Below, one piece after another: positions 23,956 to 37,746 of a stretch of 64,000 nucleotides of DNA. Position numbers and translations under genes: made by a program. The notes below the pieces were generated by a model. It saw nothing but the letters and a program-made list of their open reading frames with translations. It was not told the origin of the DNA and did no database searches. The first letter of the stretch is position 1; each line of letters begins with the position of its first letter. Source of the stretch: Aquipuribacter nitratireducens (GTDB lineage Bacteria; Actinomycetota; Actinomycetes; Actinomycetales; JBBAYJ01); contig NZ_JBBEOG010000002.1 of NCBI RefSeq assembly GCF_037860835.1, positions 434,001 through 498,000 of the forward strand. Reading direction: 5' to 3'.

Positions 23956-26520
23956 CTACAGCCGGCCGACGTCCGTCACCCGGACGACCGCCTCGCCCGC
24001 CTCGTCGCTCGCGGCGAGGTCGACCTCGGCGCCGATACCCCAGTCGAGGTCGCCCGCGGGGTCGTCGAAGGTCTGCCGGACGAGCCAGCGCCGCGGCTCG
24101 ACGGTCACCGTGAACCGGTCGGGGCCGCGGGCGTCGGGGCCGGTGCCGATCTCGTCGTACTCGGCGAAGTAGGCCTCGAGCGCCTCCCGCCAGCGTTCGG
24201 CGTCCCAGCCGGCGTCGGCGTCGAGCTCCCCGAGCGGGTTCCAGTGCCGCAGCGCCGCGAGCCGCACGCGACGGAACATCTCGTTGCGCACGAGCACCCG
24301 GAACGCCCGGACGTTGCGCGTGACGGGCGGCGGGCCCTCGTCGAGGGACCCGGGGCGGACCTCCGCGACCGACTCGGCCCCGGCGGCGAGCAGGGCCCAC
24401 TCGTCGAGCAGGGAGGAGTCGACCTGCCGGACGAGCTCCCCGAGCCACTCGACGATGTCCGTCAGCTCCTCGCTGCGCGCCTGCTCGGGCACGGTCTGGC
24501 GCAGCGCCCGGTAGGCGTCGGCGAGGTAGCGCAGGAGGACGCCCTCGGAGCGCGTCAGCTCGTAGGCGCGGACGTACTCGCTGAACGTCGCCGCCCGCTC
24601 GTGCATGTCGCGGACGACGGCCTTCGGTGACAGCTCGTGCTCGCGCACCCACGGGTGGCCGCTGACGTACGTCTCGTAGGCGTGCTCGAGGAGGTCGGCG
24701 AGCGGGCGGGGGTGGGTGACCTCCTCGAGCAGCTCCATCCGCTCCTCGTACTCGATGCCGTCGGCCTTCATCTCCGCGACCGCCTCGCCGCGCGCCTTGA
24801 ACGCCTGCGCCTGGAGCACCTGCCGGGGGTCGTCGAGGGTGGCCTCGATGACGCTGACGACGTCGAGGGCGTAGTCGGGGGAGTCGCGGTCGAGGAGCTC
24901 GACGGCGGCGAGCGCGAAGGGGGAGAGCGGCTGGTTGAGGGCGAAGTCGCGCTGGAGGTCGACGGTGAGCCGGACGGTCCGCCCGTCGGGGTCCGGCGGA
25001 TCGACCTTCTCCACGACGCCCGCGGCGACGAGGGAGCGGTAGGCGGCGATGGCGCGGCGCATGTGGTGGAGCTGGCGGATGCGGGGCTCGTCGGAGTCCT
25101 CGATGAGGCGCCGCATCGCGGTGAAGGGGTCGCCGGGCCGCGCGATGACGTTGAGGAGCATCGCGGTGGTGACGCGGAAGCGGGGTTGCAGGGGCTCCGG
25201 GTCGGCGTGGACGAGGCGCTCGTACGTCTGCTCCGACCACGTGACGGTCCCCGCAGGTGGCTTCTTCCTCACGAACTTCTTCCGCTTCGCCGGGTCGTTG
25301 CTCGCCTTGGCGGCCGCGCGCTCGTTCTCGATGACGTGCTCGGGCGCCTGCACGACGACCCGGCCGGCGGTGTCGAACCCGGCGCGCCCCGCGCGCCCCG
25401 CGACCTGGTGGAACTCCCGGGCGGTGAGGACGCGCACCTTGCGGCCGTCGAACTTCGTGAGGCTCACGACGAGCACGGTGCGGATCGGCACGTTGATGCC
25501 GACGCCGAGGGTGTCGGTGCCGCACACGACGGCGAGCAGGCCGCGCTGGGCGAGGCGCTCCACGAGGCGGCGGTAGCGCGGCAGCATCCCCGCGTGGTGG
25601 ACGCCGACGCCCGCCGTCACCAGGCGCCGCAGGACCTTGCCGAAGCCCGGCCCGAACCGGAAGGCGCCGAGCTCGTCCGCGATGGCCTGCTTCTGCTCCT
25701 TGGTCCGCAGTGGCGTGCTCATGAGGCTCGAGGCGTGCTCGAGCGCGGCCGCCTGCGTCGGGTGGACGACGTAGACCGGCGCCTGGTCATCGCGCACGAG
25801 GAGCTCGACGGTCTCGTGCAGGGGGGTGAGGGAGTAGTCGAACGTCAGCGGCACGGGCCGCTCGGCGGTCGTCACGTGGGCGACGGGCGTGCCCGTGCGC
25901 TCCTCGAGCCGGCGGGCGAGGGCCGTGACGTCGCCGAGCGTCGCCGACATGAGGAGGAACTGGGCGTCGGTCAGCTCGATGAGCGGCACCTGCCACGCCC
26001 AGCCGCGGTCCCGGTCGCCGTAGTAGTGGAACTCGTCCATGACGACCTGCCCGACACCGGCGTCGCGGCCCCGCCGCAGCGCGAGGTTGGCGAGGACCTC
26101 GGCGGTCGCGCACACGATCGGGGCGTCGGTGTTGATCCCGGCGTCGCCCGTCATCATCCCGACCCGCTCGGCGCCGAAGGTGTCGCACAGCGCGAAGAAC
26201 TTCTCGCTGACCAGGGCCTTGATCGGGGCGGTGTAGAAGGTGCGGCGGCCGTCGCCCAGAGCGAGGGCGTGCGCGCCCGCGGCGACCAGGCTCTTCCCGG
26301 ACCCCGTCGGGGTGGCGAGCACGACGTGCGAGCCGCTCGCGAGCTCGAGCAGCGCCTCCTCCTGGTGCGGGTACAGCGTGAGGCCGGCATCGCCGGCCCA
26401 CGCGGTCACCCGTTCCAGCACCGTGTCGGCGTCCGCGCCGGCGACGTCGCCGAGCGGGGCGGTGTCCGGGGTCCGGGGGAGGGGGTGCGGGGCGATCGCG
26501 TCCGTGGGCTCGGCCGTCAT
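23956..26520 (-). CDS. Ski2/Mtr4-like DEAD/DEAH-box helicase with DUF3516 domain
   Basis: This 854-residue superfamily 2 helicase probably unwinds RNA. The N-terminal helicase core contains Walker A LATPTGSGKS near residue 68, the DExH motif VVMDEFHYYGD, the SAT motif LLMSATLGD, and motif VI FHQVAGRAGRAGF. The last 400 residues match the DUF3516 extension found in actinobacterial members, with a cluster of Trp and charged residues near the end (EPRRWLVRQTFDDPAGDLDW). The ATG at 26520 has GAGGAT 9 bases upstream. No partner gene is adjacent, and the helicase may act in RNA turnover. Confidence 0.9.
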   Translation of the reverse strand: MTAEPTDAIAPHPLPRTPDTAPLGDVAGADADTVLERVTAWAGDAGLTLYPHQEEALLELASGSHVVLATPTGSGKSLVAAGAHALALGDGRRTFYTAPIKALVSEKFFALCDTFGAERVGMMTGDAGINTDAPIVCATAEVLANLALRRGRDAGVGQVVMDEFHYYGDRDRGWAWQVPLIELTDAQFLLMSATLGDVTALARRLEERTGTPVAHVTTAERPVPLTFDYSLTPLHETVELLVRDDQAPVYVVHPTQAAALEHASSLMSTPLRTKEQKQAIADELGAFRFGPGFGKVLRRLVTAGVGVHHAGMLPRYRRLVERLAQRGLLAVVCGTDTLGVGINVPIRTVLVVSLTKFDGRKVRVLTAREFHQVAGRAGRAGFDTAGRVVVQAPEHVIENERAAAKASNDPAKRKKFVRKKPPAGTVTWSEQTYERLVHADPEPLQPRFRVTTAMLLNVIARPGDPFTAMRRLIEDSDEPRIRQLHHMRRAIAAYRSLVAAGVVEKVDPPDPDGRTVRLTVDLQRDFALNQPLSPFALAAVELLDRDSPDYALDVVSVIEATLDDPRQVLQAQAFKARGEAVAEMKADGIEYEERMELLEEVTHPRPLADLLEHAYETYVSGHPWVREHELSPKAVVRDMHERAATFSEYVRAYELTRSEGVLLRYLADAYRALRQTVPEQARSEELTDIVEWLGELVRQVDSSLLDEWALLAAGAESVAEVRPGSLDEGPPPVTRNVRAFRVLVRNEMFRRVRLAALRHWNPLGELDADAGWDAERWREALEAYFAEYDEIGTGPDARGPDRFTVTVEPRRWLVRQTFDDPAGDLDWGIGAEVDLAASDEAGEAVVRVTDVGRL

Positions 26521-26565
26521 GGTGCGCCCATCCTCGCAGCCCCCCGGCGCGCGCTCAGCGCACGA

Positions 26566-27429
26566 TCACGACGCCCCCGCGTCCGCGAGGCCGAGACCGC
26601 GCGCCCACACGGCGTCCATGCCACGGTCGGGCAGCAGGGCCCGCATCGCGAGCAGCACGCGGGCGTCACGCCCGACGACCACGCGCGGGGCCGGTCGGGC
26701 TCGGGTCAGTGCGCCGTGGACCGCGCGGGCGACGTCCTCGGCAGGGGCGGCGCCTCTGCGGATCCTCGCGACGAGCTGCCGCTCACCGGCGAAGTGTGCG
26801 GCGTACAGCTCGCGGTGCTCGGGGGCGAGGCGCTGCTCGAGGCCGTCGAGGAGCGCGTCCATCTCGCGCCACGGGTCGGTGTCGACGACTCCGGGCTCCA
26901 CGAGCACCACCCGGACCCCGGAGGGCCGCAGCTCGACCCGCAGGCAGTCCGCCACGGCCTCCACGGCGAACTTCGAGGCGTTGTACAGACCGGTGAACGG
27001 GAACGACAGCCGGCCGTTCACCGACGAGATGAAGACGATGCGACCCTTCGCGCGGCGCAGTCGTGGCAGCACCGCACGGGTCAGCGCGAGCGGCCCCACG
27101 AGGTTGACGTCCATCTGGCGGTGCATGTCGTCCCTCGTGAGGGTCTCCACCGGCCCCGCGACGGCGATGCCCACGTTGTTCACGAGCGCGTCCAGCGCCT
27201 CCGGGAGGTGCTCGGCGAGAGCCTCGACGTGGTCGGGTTCGGTGACATCGAGGACGACGGGCGTGATGCGGTCGGAGGCGCGGCGCAGCGACTCGGCCGC
27301 CTCCTCGGTGCGGACCCCACCGAGCACGTGCCAGCCCGAACGCGCCAGCTGCAGGGCGATGGCGCGGCCGATCCCGCGGCCCGCGCCGGTGACGAGGACG
27401 GTCGGTGCCGGGTCCGCTGCAGCGCTCAT
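26566..27429 (-). CDS. Short-chain dehydrogenase/reductase
   Basis: This classical SDR has 287 residues. The cofactor motif is TGAGRGIGRAIA near residues 13-24, followed by NNVGIAVAG, and the catalytic YNASK lies in FTGLYNASKFAVEAV with the Ser in ISSVNGRLSF. The ATG at 27429 has CACGCT 7 bases upstream (27442-27437). It is divergent from the LuxR-type regulator across 93 bases, so it is a likely target of that regulator. The substrate is unknown. Confidence 0.87.
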   Translation of the reverse strand: MSAAADPAPTVLVTGAGRGIGRAIALQLARSGWHVLGGVRTEEAAESLRRASDRITPVVLDVTEPDHVEALAEHLPEALDALVNNVGIAVAGPVETLTRDDMHRQMDVNLVGPLALTRAVLPRLRRAKGRIVFISSVNGRLSFPFTGLYNASKFAVEAVADCLRVELRPSGVRVVLVEPGVVDTDPWREMDALLDGLEQRLAPEHRELYAAHFAGERQLVARIRRGAAPAEDVARAVHGALTRARPAPRVVVGRDARVLLAMRALLPDRGMDAVWARGLGLADAGAS

Positions 27430-27510
27430 GAGGGCAAGCGTGGACGTCGACGCCGTCCCGACCGCGAGTAGCCCGGTACTCGAACGCTGCGGTGCTCCGG
27501 CCACGCTCGC

Positions 27511-27516
27511 TAGCAT
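27511..27516 (+). promoter_or_regulatory. -10-like hexamer, leaderless start of the LuxR/AAA regulator
   Basis: TAGCAT lies 6 bases before the GTG at 27523. CACGCT just upstream (27502-27507) matches the -10-like hexamer of the divergent SDR gene. The 93-base divergent gap holds both promoters. Confidence 0.5.
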
Positions 27517-27522
27517 CCGGTC

Positions 27523-30141
27523 GTGGAGCGGCAGTGGCCGCTCACCGGCCGCGACTCAGAGCTGCAGCAGGTGGCAGCAGGCGTGCGGCCCGGTGCGGCG
27601 GGGATCGTCGTGGCCGGACCCCCGGGGGCCGGCAAGACCCGGCTGGTGCGCGAGGCACTCGCCGCCGGCGCCTCCCGGGGCGCGCGCGTGCTGTGGGTGC
27701 AGGGCGGGGAGGCCACCCGACAGGTGCCGCTCGGACTGTTCGCCGGCGTCCTGCGTCTTCCCGAGGGGGACGGCGGAGCCTCCGCCGTCGCCGCGGCGGT
27801 CGACGAGCTCGCCACCCTGGCGCCGCTCGTCCTCGTGGTCGACGACGCGCACCTGCTCGACCCGCTGTCCGCGGTCGTCGTGCACCGGGCCGCGGTGCGC
27901 CGCCTCGGCCCCGTCGTCCTCACCCTGCGTCACGGCACGAGCCCGCCCGACCCCGCGACGTCGCTGTGGAAGGACGGTGCCCTTGAGCGGCTCGACCTCG
28001 ACCTGCTCGACGCGGACGCGACTGCGTCCCTGGTCGCCGCGGTCCTCGACGGACCGGTGGAGACCCGGTCGGTCCGCCGGCTGTGGGCGCTCACGCAGGG
28101 CAGCCCCCTGTTCCTCCGCCACCTATTGCCCGCCGAGGTGGCCGCCGGGCGGTTCTCGCCGGCATCCGGCCTCTGGTGCTGGTCGCAGGAACCGCGGCTC
28201 ACGCCCGGGCTCGCCGCGCTGCTCGGCCGGGATCTCGGCGCCCTCACGCCCGAGGAGCAGCACGTCGTCGACGTCCTCGCGGTCGCCGAGCCCGTCGCCG
28301 TCGACACGCTCGCTCGTCTCGGCGCACCCGGCGCTGTGGCGGTCCTGGAGGCCGTGGAGTCCCGCGGCCTCGTCCGGACCGCGACGGCGTCGGACGGCCT
28401 CGTCGCGCGGCTGGCGCACCCGCTGTACGGAGAGGTGCGACGGGAGTCCATGGGTGAGATGCGTGCGCGACGGCTCCGCGGGGCCGTGGCCGCCACGCTC
28501 GACCCCGACACCGACGTCCTGCGGAAGGCGGTCCTCGCGCTCGACTCGGACCTGCCACCGGATCCCGCGCTCTTCCTCCGTGCGGCCGAGCGGGCGATCG
28601 GGCTGTTCGACCTGCCGCTCGCGGAGCGCCTGGCGCGCGCGGCGGCGGCGACAGGTGACGCGCGAGCCGGTGTCGTCCACGCCTCCGCGCTGTCGTGGCT
28701 GAGCCGCGGCGAGGAGGCGGAGGCACTCCTCGTCGCGCTGGCGGCGCGCGCCGCGGACGGCCCCACCGGCGCGCTCGTCCAGGCCGTGCGGGCGGGCAAC
28801 CTCGCGTGGTCGCTGCGGCAGCTCGAACGGGCACGTGGGGTGGTGGCAGCAGCTCTCGGCCGCGACGACGCCGGTCCCGTCCGGCTCCACCTGGAGGCGC
28901 TGGACGTCGCCCTCGCCGCCGCGGCCGGCGAGGTGGCCACGGTCCTGCCCCGCGCCGTGGCGCTGCGCGGGCGCACCCGGGGCAGCGACCTGCCCGACCT
29001 GCTCGTGACGTCCGCCCTCGCCGCCACCGCCGCGGTGACCGGCCGCGTCGATCTGCTCGCACCCGGGGTCGCGGACCGGGGATCCGCGACCCCGTCCGCG
29101 ACACCGTCGACGATGAGCATCCCTGCCTTCGGACGCGCCGACTTCCAGGTGCTGGGGTACCGGCTCGCGGGCCTGCCGGAGCGTGCGGCCGAGGTCGCAG
29201 AGCCCCTCCGCGCGGCGTCGGCGGACCTCCACGGGCCGGCCCGGCTCATGGGGCTCGTCCTCGCGGGCCACGCCGCCCTCGCGGCCGGCCGCGTCCGGCC
29301 CGCCGTCGTGCCGCTGCGAGAGGCGTGGTCGGCGCTCGAGCCGTCACCGCACGAGTTCCGGTTCCGCTGCCGGACGCTGCTCGTCACGGCGTTCGCGATG
29401 ACGGGGGACCGCACCGCAGCGAGGGTCCTCCTGCCCGGGCTCGTGGCGGAACAGCACCCGACGTACCGCCTGTACGTCCCCGACGACCTGCTCGCTCGGG
29501 CGTGGGTGGCGGCGAGCGAGGGCGCGACGAGCGAGGCCGTCGACCTCGCGCTCGCAGCGGCCGGGCTCGCCCGTGCCCAGGAGTCGCCGGCCTACGAGGT
29601 GCTCGCGTGGCAGGTGGCCGCGCAGCTGGGAGCGGCCGCCGCCGTCCTGGGCGAGGGGGTGACCCGCCTCGAGGCGGTCGCGAGCGTCGTCGCCGGCCCC
29701 CGCGCGGTCGTCGCCCTCGAGTACGTGGTCGGGACCCTGCGGGCCGACGCGGCCGCGCTGCTCCGCGTCTCGGCGGGGTTCGAGGCGCTCGGCGACCCTG
29801 TGGCCGCGGCGGACTCCGCCGCGCAGGCCGCGACCCTGCTGCGCCGACACGCCCGCCGTGGCGCCGCCCTGTCGGCGGCGGCCCGCGCACAGCGGCTCGC
29901 GGAGCGCGCCGGTGTCCGTACCCCCGCCGTCACCGCCGCGACCGTGCCGCTGCCACTGACCGGGCGGGAGCGGGAGGTGGCGCTGCTCGCGGCCCGTGGC
30001 CTGTCCAACCGGGAGATCGCCGAGCGCCTCGTCGTGTCGGTGCGAACGGTCGAGGGGCACCTGTACCGGATCGGGCACAAGCTCGGCGTGGCGGACCGGA
30101 CGGAGCTGGCCGCGATCCTCGACCCCGCCGCAGACGGGTAG
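27523..30141 (+). CDS. Large ATP-binding LuxR-family regulator (LAL/MalT type)
   Basis: This 872-residue regulator has an N-terminal AAA/STAND domain. Walker A is AGPPGAGKTR near residue 30 and Walker B LVLVVDDAHLLD near 105. A long helical repeat region follows, and a C-terminal LuxR helix-turn-helix lies at about residues 810-865 (LTGREREVALLAARGLSNREIAERL and SVRTVEGHLYRIGHKLG). LAL regulators usually activate nearby genes when a ligand is bound. Candidate targets are the divergent SDR gene and the downstream cupin and aldo/keto reductase genes. No operator is evident. The ligand is unknown. Confidence 0.9.
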   Translation: MERQWPLTGRDSELQQVAAGVRPGAAGIVVAGPPGAGKTRLVREALAAGASRGARVLWVQGGEATRQVPLGLFAGVLRLPEGDGGASAVAAAVDELATLAPLVLVVDDAHLLDPLSAVVVHRAAVRRLGPVVLTLRHGTSPPDPATSLWKDGALERLDLDLLDADATASLVAAVLDGPVETRSVRRLWALTQGSPLFLRHLLPAEVAAGRFSPASGLWCWSQEPRLTPGLAALLGRDLGALTPEEQHVVDVLAVAEPVAVDTLARLGAPGAVAVLEAVESRGLVRTATASDGLVARLAHPLYGEVRRESMGEMRARRLRGAVAATLDPDTDVLRKAVLALDSDLPPDPALFLRAAERAIGLFDLPLAERLARAAAATGDARAGVVHASALSWLSRGEEAEALLVALAARAADGPTGALVQAVRAGNLAWSLRQLERARGVVAAALGRDDAGPVRLHLEALDVALAAAAGEVATVLPRAVALRGRTRGSDLPDLLVTSALAATAAVTGRVDLLAPGVADRGSATPSATPSTMSIPAFGRADFQVLGYRLAGLPERAAEVAEPLRAASADLHGPARLMGLVLAGHAALAAGRVRPAVVPLREAWSALEPSPHEFRFRCRTLLVTAFAMTGDRTAARVLLPGLVAEQHPTYRLYVPDDLLARAWVAASEGATSEAVDLALAAAGLARAQESPAYEVLAWQVAAQLGAAAAVLGEGVTRLEAVASVVAGPRAVVALEYVVGTLRADAAALLRVSAGFEALGDPVAAADSAAQAATLLRRHARRGAALSAAARAQRLAERAGVRTPAVTAATVPLPLTGREREVALLAARGLSNREIAERLVVSVRTVEGHLYRIGHKLGVADRTELAAILDPAADG

Positions 30142-30174
30142 CCGACCACTCGCCCGCCCGCTCGCCGCCGGACC

Positions 30175-30180
30175 CACGCT
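30175..30180 (+). promoter_or_regulatory. -10-like hexamer, leaderless start of the cupin gene
   Basis: CACGCT ends 6 bases before the ATG at 30187. The same hexamer precedes the SDR gene at 27429, so the two genes may be read by the same promoter type. Confidence 0.4.
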
Positions 30181-30186
30181 CGACGC

Positions 30187-30663
30187 ATGACCGTCACACC
30201 GACACCCGCCGCCGCCCCGCTCGCGCCGGGGCAGGGCGCCCACCACCGCATGGTCGACGGTGACCACGTCGCCAAGGCCCTCGTCGAGGATGCATGCGGC
30301 GCCTTCGAGGTCTTCGAGGTCGTGGCCGAACCGGGACCGCCCGCACCGCCGCACGTGTCGCCGTGGTCCGGCGTCCTGTTCGTGCTCGAGGGCACCGTCC
30401 GGGTGCACGTCGAGGACGCGCGCCACGACATGTCCCCCGGCGCGACCATCACGCTGCCCGCGGGGACGTCCTGCACCGTCGAGGTGCCGGACGGCGCACC
30501 GTCGCGCTTCCTCGCCGTCACGTCCGGCACCGGCGCGGGCCGCTTCTTCGCCGACTTCGCACGCTCCGTCGCCCTCGACCGGCCGCTCGCCGAGACGCTG
30601 CCGGAGGTCCTCGCCGTCACCCGGCGGCACGGCGTCGTCGTCTCGGGAGCCCCCCAGCCGTAG
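30187..30663 (+). CDS. Cupin-domain protein
   Basis: This 158-residue protein has a single double-stranded beta-helix. The two cupin motifs are recognisable around [22 protein letters not shown] and [16 protein letters not shown]. Only one clear His lies in motif 1, so metal binding is uncertain. It sits 45 bases after the LuxR-type gene and may bind the ligand or modify the substrate of the flanking reductases. A purely structural or sensor role is equally possible. Confidence 0.75.
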   Translation: MTVTPTPAAAPLAPGQGAHHRMVDGDHVAKALVEDACGAFEVFEVVAEPGPPAPPHVSPWSGVLFVLEGTVRVHVEDARHDMSPGATITLPAGTSCTVEVPDGAPSRFLAVTSGTGAGRFFADFARSVALDRPLAETLPEVLAVTRRHGVVVSGAPQP

Positions 30664-30728
30664 CGCGGGTCCCGGCGTCGCCCGCGGCCCGGGTTGCCGG
30701 GTGCCGTGCACGGGTGCTGGATGGGCGG

Positions 30729-33909
<3,181 letters not shown>

Positions 33910-33920
33910 ACTCGCCCACC

Positions 33921-34241
33921 ATGTCCGACACCCCCGCCCGCTCGGCCGAGCAGCTCGACGCGGACCGCGTCGCGCACCTCGCCGGGCTCGCGCGCATCGC
34001 CCTCACCGACGCCGAGCGCGAGCGGCTCGCCGGGCAGCTGTCCGTCGTCCTCGAGGCCGTCGCCCAGGTGCAGGAGGTCGCGACCCCCGACGTGCCCGCC
34101 ACCAGCCACCCGATGCCGCTGACGAACGTCATGCGCGACGACGTCCCCGTGCCGGGGCTGTCGCCCGAGGCGGCGCTGGCCGGGGCGCCCGCCGTCGAGG
34201 ACGACCGGTTCCGCGTCCCCCGCATCCTCGAGGAGGACTGA
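33921..34241 (+). CDS. gatC: Asp/Glu-tRNA amidotransferase subunit C
   Basis: This 106-residue GatC wraps GatA and GatB together in the GatCAB complex. It shows the usual pattern [24 protein letters not shown] and a C-terminal motif [10 protein letters not shown]. The final FRVPRILEE is the typical end of the family. The gatA ATG overlaps its TGA by one base. An AGGAGG within its last codons serves as the ribosome-binding site of gatA. Confidence 0.95.
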   Translation: MSDTPARSAEQLDADRVAHLAGLARIALTDAERERLAGQLSVVLEAVAQVQEVATPDVPATSHPMPLTNVMRDDVPVPGLSPEAALAGAPAVEDDRFRVPRILEED

Positions 34242-35812
34242 TGAGCACGAGCCGCGACCTCACCCGCCTCGGCGCCGCGCAGATGGCGGAGGAGATGGCG
34301 GCCGGTGACGTGTCGAGCGTCGAGCTCGTCGAGGCCGCCCTCGCGCGCATCGACGCCGTCGACGGCTCCGCCGAGGCCGGCGTCCACGCCTTCCTCCACG
34401 TCGCCGCCGACGAGGCGCTCGCCGTCGCGCGCTCCGTCGACGAGGCACGCGCGGCGGGCGAGCCGCTGCCGGCGCTGGCCGGGGTCCCGGTCGCCGTCAA
34501 GGACGTCGTCGCGACCCGGGGCATGCCGACGACCGTCGGATCCCGCATCCTCGAGGGCTGGGTCCCGCCGTACGACGCGACGCTCGTCGAGCGGCTGCGG
34601 GCCGCGCGGACGCCCCTGCTCGGCAAGACCAACATGGACGAGTTCGCCATGGGCTCGTCCACCGAGCACTCCGCGTACGGTCCCACGCGCAACCCGTGGG
34701 ACCTCGAGCGCATCCCCGGTGGGTCCGGGGGCGGGTCGGCAGCCGCCGTCGCCGCGTACGAGGCGCCGCTGGCCGTCGGCACCGACACCGGCGGGTCCAT
34801 CCGGCAGCCCGCCGCCGTCACCGGCACCGTGGGCGTCAAGCCCACCTACGGCGGCGTGTCCCGCTACGGCCTCGTCGCGCTCGCCTCGAGCCTCGACCAG
34901 GCCGGGCCGTGCGCCCGGTCCGTGCTCGACGCGGCGCTGCTCCACGCCGCGATGGGCGGGCACGACCCCCGGGACTCCACCTCGCTGGCCGGCCGTGCCC
35001 CCGACGTCGTGGCTGCCGCCCGCGACGGGGCCACCGGCGACCTCGCCGGGGTCCGTGTCGGGCTCGTCCGCGAGCTCGGCGGCGAGGGCTACCAGGCCGG
35101 GGTGCAGGCGCGCTTCGCCGAGGCCGTCGACGTGCTCCGCGAGGCCGGCGCCGAGGTCGTGGAGGTGTCGGCGCCCCACTTCCGCTACGCGCTCGCCGCG
35201 TACTACCTCATCCTGCCCAGCGAGGCGTCGAGCAACCTCGCGAAGTTCGACGCCATGCGCTACGGCCTGCGGGTGGGCGACGGCGACCCGCAGGCGACCG
35301 CGGAGGCCGTCATGTCGGCGACCCGCGAGGCCGGCTTCGGTGACGAGGTCAAGCGGCGCATCGTCCTCGGTACCTACGCGCTGTCCGCCGGCTACTACGA
35401 CGCCTACTACGGCTCCGCGCAGAAGGTGCGCACGCTCGTCCAGCGCGACTTCGCCGCTGCGTTCGAGCGTGCCGACGTGCTCGTGTCGCCGACCGCCCCG
35501 ACCACGGCGTTCCGCTTCGGCGACAAGCTGGACGACCCGATGGCGATGTACCTCAACGACGTCGCCACCATCCCCGCCAACCTCGCGGGCGTCCCCGGGA
35601 TGTCCCTGCCGAGCGGCCTGGCCGACGAGGACGGGCTGCCCGCCGGCATCCAGCTGCTCGCGCCCGCGCAGGCCGACGACCGGCTCTACCGGGTCGGTGC
35701 GGCCCTCGAGGCGCGCCTGCTCGACCGCTGGGGCGGTCCGCTGCTCGATCGCGCGCCCGCGCTCGGCTCCTTCCCCCGCCGCGACCTCACGACCACGGGA
35801 GCACCCGCATGA
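34241..35812 (+). CDS. gatA: Asp/Glu-tRNA amidotransferase subunit A
   Basis: GatA is the glutaminase that feeds ammonia to GatB for converting Glu-tRNA-Gln to Gln-tRNA-Gln. The 523-residue protein has the amidase-signature triad: Lys in [14 protein letters not shown], the cis-Ser in the Gly/Ser-rich loop [19 protein letters not shown], and the nucleophilic Ser in [13 protein letters not shown]. Length is typical. It overlaps gatC by one base and gatB by four, so the three are translated together. Confidence 0.97.
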   Translation: MSTSRDLTRLGAAQMAEEMAAGDVSSVELVEAALARIDAVDGSAEAGVHAFLHVAADEALAVARSVDEARAAGEPLPALAGVPVAVKDVVATRGMPTTVGSRILEGWVPPYDATLVERLRAARTPLLGKTNMDEFAMGSSTEHSAYGPTRNPWDLERIPGGSGGGSAAAVAAYEAPLAVGTDTGGSIRQPAAVTGTVGVKPTYGGVSRYGLVALASSLDQAGPCARSVLDAALLHAAMGGHDPRDSTSLAGRAPDVVAAARDGATGDLAGVRVGLVRELGGEGYQAGVQARFAEAVDVLREAGAEVVEVSAPHFRYALAAYYLILPSEASSNLAKFDAMRYGLRVGDGDPQATAEAVMSATREAGFGDEVKRRIVLGTYALSAGYYDAYYGSAQKVRTLVQRDFAAAFERADVLVSPTAPTTAFRFGDKLDDPMAMYLNDVATIPANLAGVPGMSLPSGLADEDGLPAGIQLLAPAQADDRLYRVGAALEARLLDRWGGPLLDRAPALGSFPRRDLTTTGAPA

Positions 35813-37314
35813 CCGCGACCACGGAGCTCGTGGAGTTCGACGACGCCGTCGCGCGCTTCGACCCCGTCGTGGGCCTGGAGGTCCACGTCGAGCTGTCGAC
35901 GCGCACCAAGATGTTCTGCGGCTGCGAGCACTCCTTCGCCGCGCCGCCGAACAGCCAGGTGTGCCCGGTCTGCCTCGGGCTGCCCGGCGCGCTGCCGGTG
36001 CTCAACGGGGCCGCGGTGGAGTCGGCGGTGCGGATCGGCCTCGCGCTCAACTGCGAGATCGCGCCGTACGGCCGGTTCGCGCGGAAGAACTACTTCTACC
36101 CGGACATGCCGAAGAACTTCCAGACCTCGCAGTACGACGAGCCGATCGCCCACGACGGGTGGCTCGACGTCGAGCTCGACGACGGCGAGGTCGTGCGCGT
36201 CGGCATCGAGCGCGCCCACATGGAGGAGGACACCGGCAAGTCGACGCACGTCGGCGGCTCGACCGGCCGGATCCACGGGGCCGAGTACTCCCTCGTCGAC
36301 TACAACCGGGCCGGCATCCCCCTCATCGAGATCGTGACGAGGCCCGTGCTCGGCACCGGGCCGCGCGTCGCGGAGGTCGCCCGCGCCTACGTCGCGACGC
36401 TGCGGGACCTGCTCCGCTCCCTCGGGGTGTCGGAGGTGCGCATGGAGCGCGGCAACCTGCGCTGCGACGCGAACGTGTCCCTGCGACCGTCGCCCGACGC
36501 GCCGCTCGGCACGCGGACGGAGACGAAGAACGTCAACTCGCTGCGCTCGGTCGAGCGCGCCGTCCGGTACGAGGTGCAGCGGCAGGCTGCCCTCCTGACG
36601 GCCGGGGGAACCGTCACGCAGGAGACCCGGCACTGGCACGAGGACACCGGTGTCACGACCTCGGGACGCCCGAAGTCCGACGCCGACGACTACCGGTACT
36701 TCCCCGAGCCCGACCTCGTACCGGTCGAGCCCGACGCCGAGTGGGTCGAGTCGCTGCGTGCGTCGCTGCCGGAGCCGCCCGCGGCCCGGCACCGGCGGCT
36801 GCAGGGGGAGTGGGGCCTCGCCGACGCCGAGATGCGTGACGTCGTCAACGCGGGCGCCCTCGACCTCGTCGAGGCCACCGTCGCCGCGGGCGCGGCGCCG
36901 GCGGCCGCGCGCAAGTGGTGGATGGGCGAGCTGTCGCGCCGGGCCAAGGCGGACGGCGTCGAGCTCGGCGACCTCGCCGTCACCCCCGGCCAGGTCGCGG
37001 AGCTGCAGGGCCTCGTCGACTCGGGCCGGCTCACCGACTCCCTCGCGCGGCAGGTGCTCGACGGCGTCCTCGCCGGCGAGGGCGCGCCGGAGCAGGTCGC
37101 CACCGCCCGGGGGCTCGAGGTCGTCTCCGACGACTCGGCGCTCGGCGACGCCGTCGACCGCGCCATCGCCGCGAACCCGGACGTCGCGGCGAAGGTCCGG
37201 GACGGCAAGGTGCAGGCCGCCGGTGCCCTCATCGGCGCCGTCATGAAGGAGATGCGCGGCCAGGCGGACGCCGCCCGCGTGCGGGAGCTCGTGCTGGAGC
37301 GCCTCGGGGCCTGA
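35809..37314 (+). CDS. gatB: Asp/Glu-tRNA amidotransferase subunit B
   Basis: GatB phosphorylates and amidates the misacylated tRNA. The 501-residue protein contains [19 protein letters not shown] with the metal-binding cysteines, and [15 protein letters not shown]. The C-terminal YqeY-like tail domain (about 400-500) grips the tRNA elbow. It is the last gene of the gatCAB operon. With gltX at 61654 it implies that this organism makes Gln-tRNA by the indirect route. No glnS lies in the window. Confidence 0.97.
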   Translation: MTATTELVEFDDAVARFDPVVGLEVHVELSTRTKMFCGCEHSFAAPPNSQVCPVCLGLPGALPVLNGAAVESAVRIGLALNCEIAPYGRFARKNYFYPDMPKNFQTSQYDEPIAHDGWLDVELDDGEVVRVGIERAHMEEDTGKSTHVGGSTGRIHGAEYSLVDYNRAGIPLIEIVTRPVLGTGPRVAEVARAYVATLRDLLRSLGVSEVRMERGNLRCDANVSLRPSPDAPLGTRTETKNVNSLRSVERAVRYEVQRQAALLTAGGTVTQETRHWHEDTGVTTSGRPKSDADDYRYFPEPDLVPVEPDAEWVESLRASLPEPPAARHRRLQGEWGLADAEMRDVVNAGALDLVEATVAAGAAPAAARKWWMGELSRRAKADGVELGDLAVTPGQVAELQGLVDSGRLTDSLARQVLDGVLAGEGAPEQVATARGLEVVSDDSALGDAVDRAIAANPDVAAKVRDGKVQAAGALIGAVMKEMRGQADAARVRELVLERLGA

Positions 37315-37338
37315 GGCGATCCGGTCGCCGGCCTCGCG

Positions 37339-37728
37339 TCACGACGAGACGAGAAGGGCGATCGTCACCGAGTGCACCACGGCGATGCCGAGGTTCGACA
37401 GCACGACGGGGTTGCGGAGGTCCCGGACCGTGACCCCGCTCAGCACCTTGTAGACGACCTGCAGCCCGAGCAGGGCGAGCACGGCGGGTTCGAGGTCGGG
37501 GAGCCGCCTGCTGGCCACCAGGACCGTGACGAGCAGGGCGGCGGAGCCGGCGAGGATCGCGAGGTAGATCGCCAGCAGGATGTCGCGCGCCGGCGTGCGT
37601 TCGCCGTAGGCGCCCGCCGGCCAGCGGGCACCCAGGAGGAGCGAGCCCGTCACCGGGACGAGGACGAGCACGTTGAGGACGAGCGAGACGACCGTCAGCG
37701 GCAGTGCCGCGGTCTCGAGGCCGACCAT
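37339..37728 (-). CDS. Small membrane protein with four helices, unknown
   Basis: I do not recognise the family. The 129-residue product has four hydrophobic segments, starting near MVGLETAALPLTVVSLVLN and ending near GIAVVHSVTIALLVSS, with a short polar loop (RWPAGAYGERTPARD). The ATG at 37728 has CACCAT 6 bases upstream (37740-37735), consistent with a leaderless start. Longer in-frame starts would cross the palindrome at 37747-37759. It converges with gatB across 24 bases and is probably independent of it. Confidence 0.62.
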   Translation of the reverse strand: MVGLETAALPLTVVSLVLNVLVLVPVTGSLLLGARWPAGAYGERTPARDILLAIYLAILAGSAALLVTVLVASRRLPDLEPAVLALLGLQVVYKVLSGVTVRDLRNPVVLSNLGIAVVHSVTIALLVSS

Positions 37729-37746
37729 GCGCCCATGGTGCGTGAT

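Noticed and set aside
24637-27471. A 944-codon plus-strand frame opposite the helicase and SDR genes
   Set aside because: The translated sequence is biased and motif-free. The minus strand carries intact helicase and SDR motifs, so this is another shadow frame.
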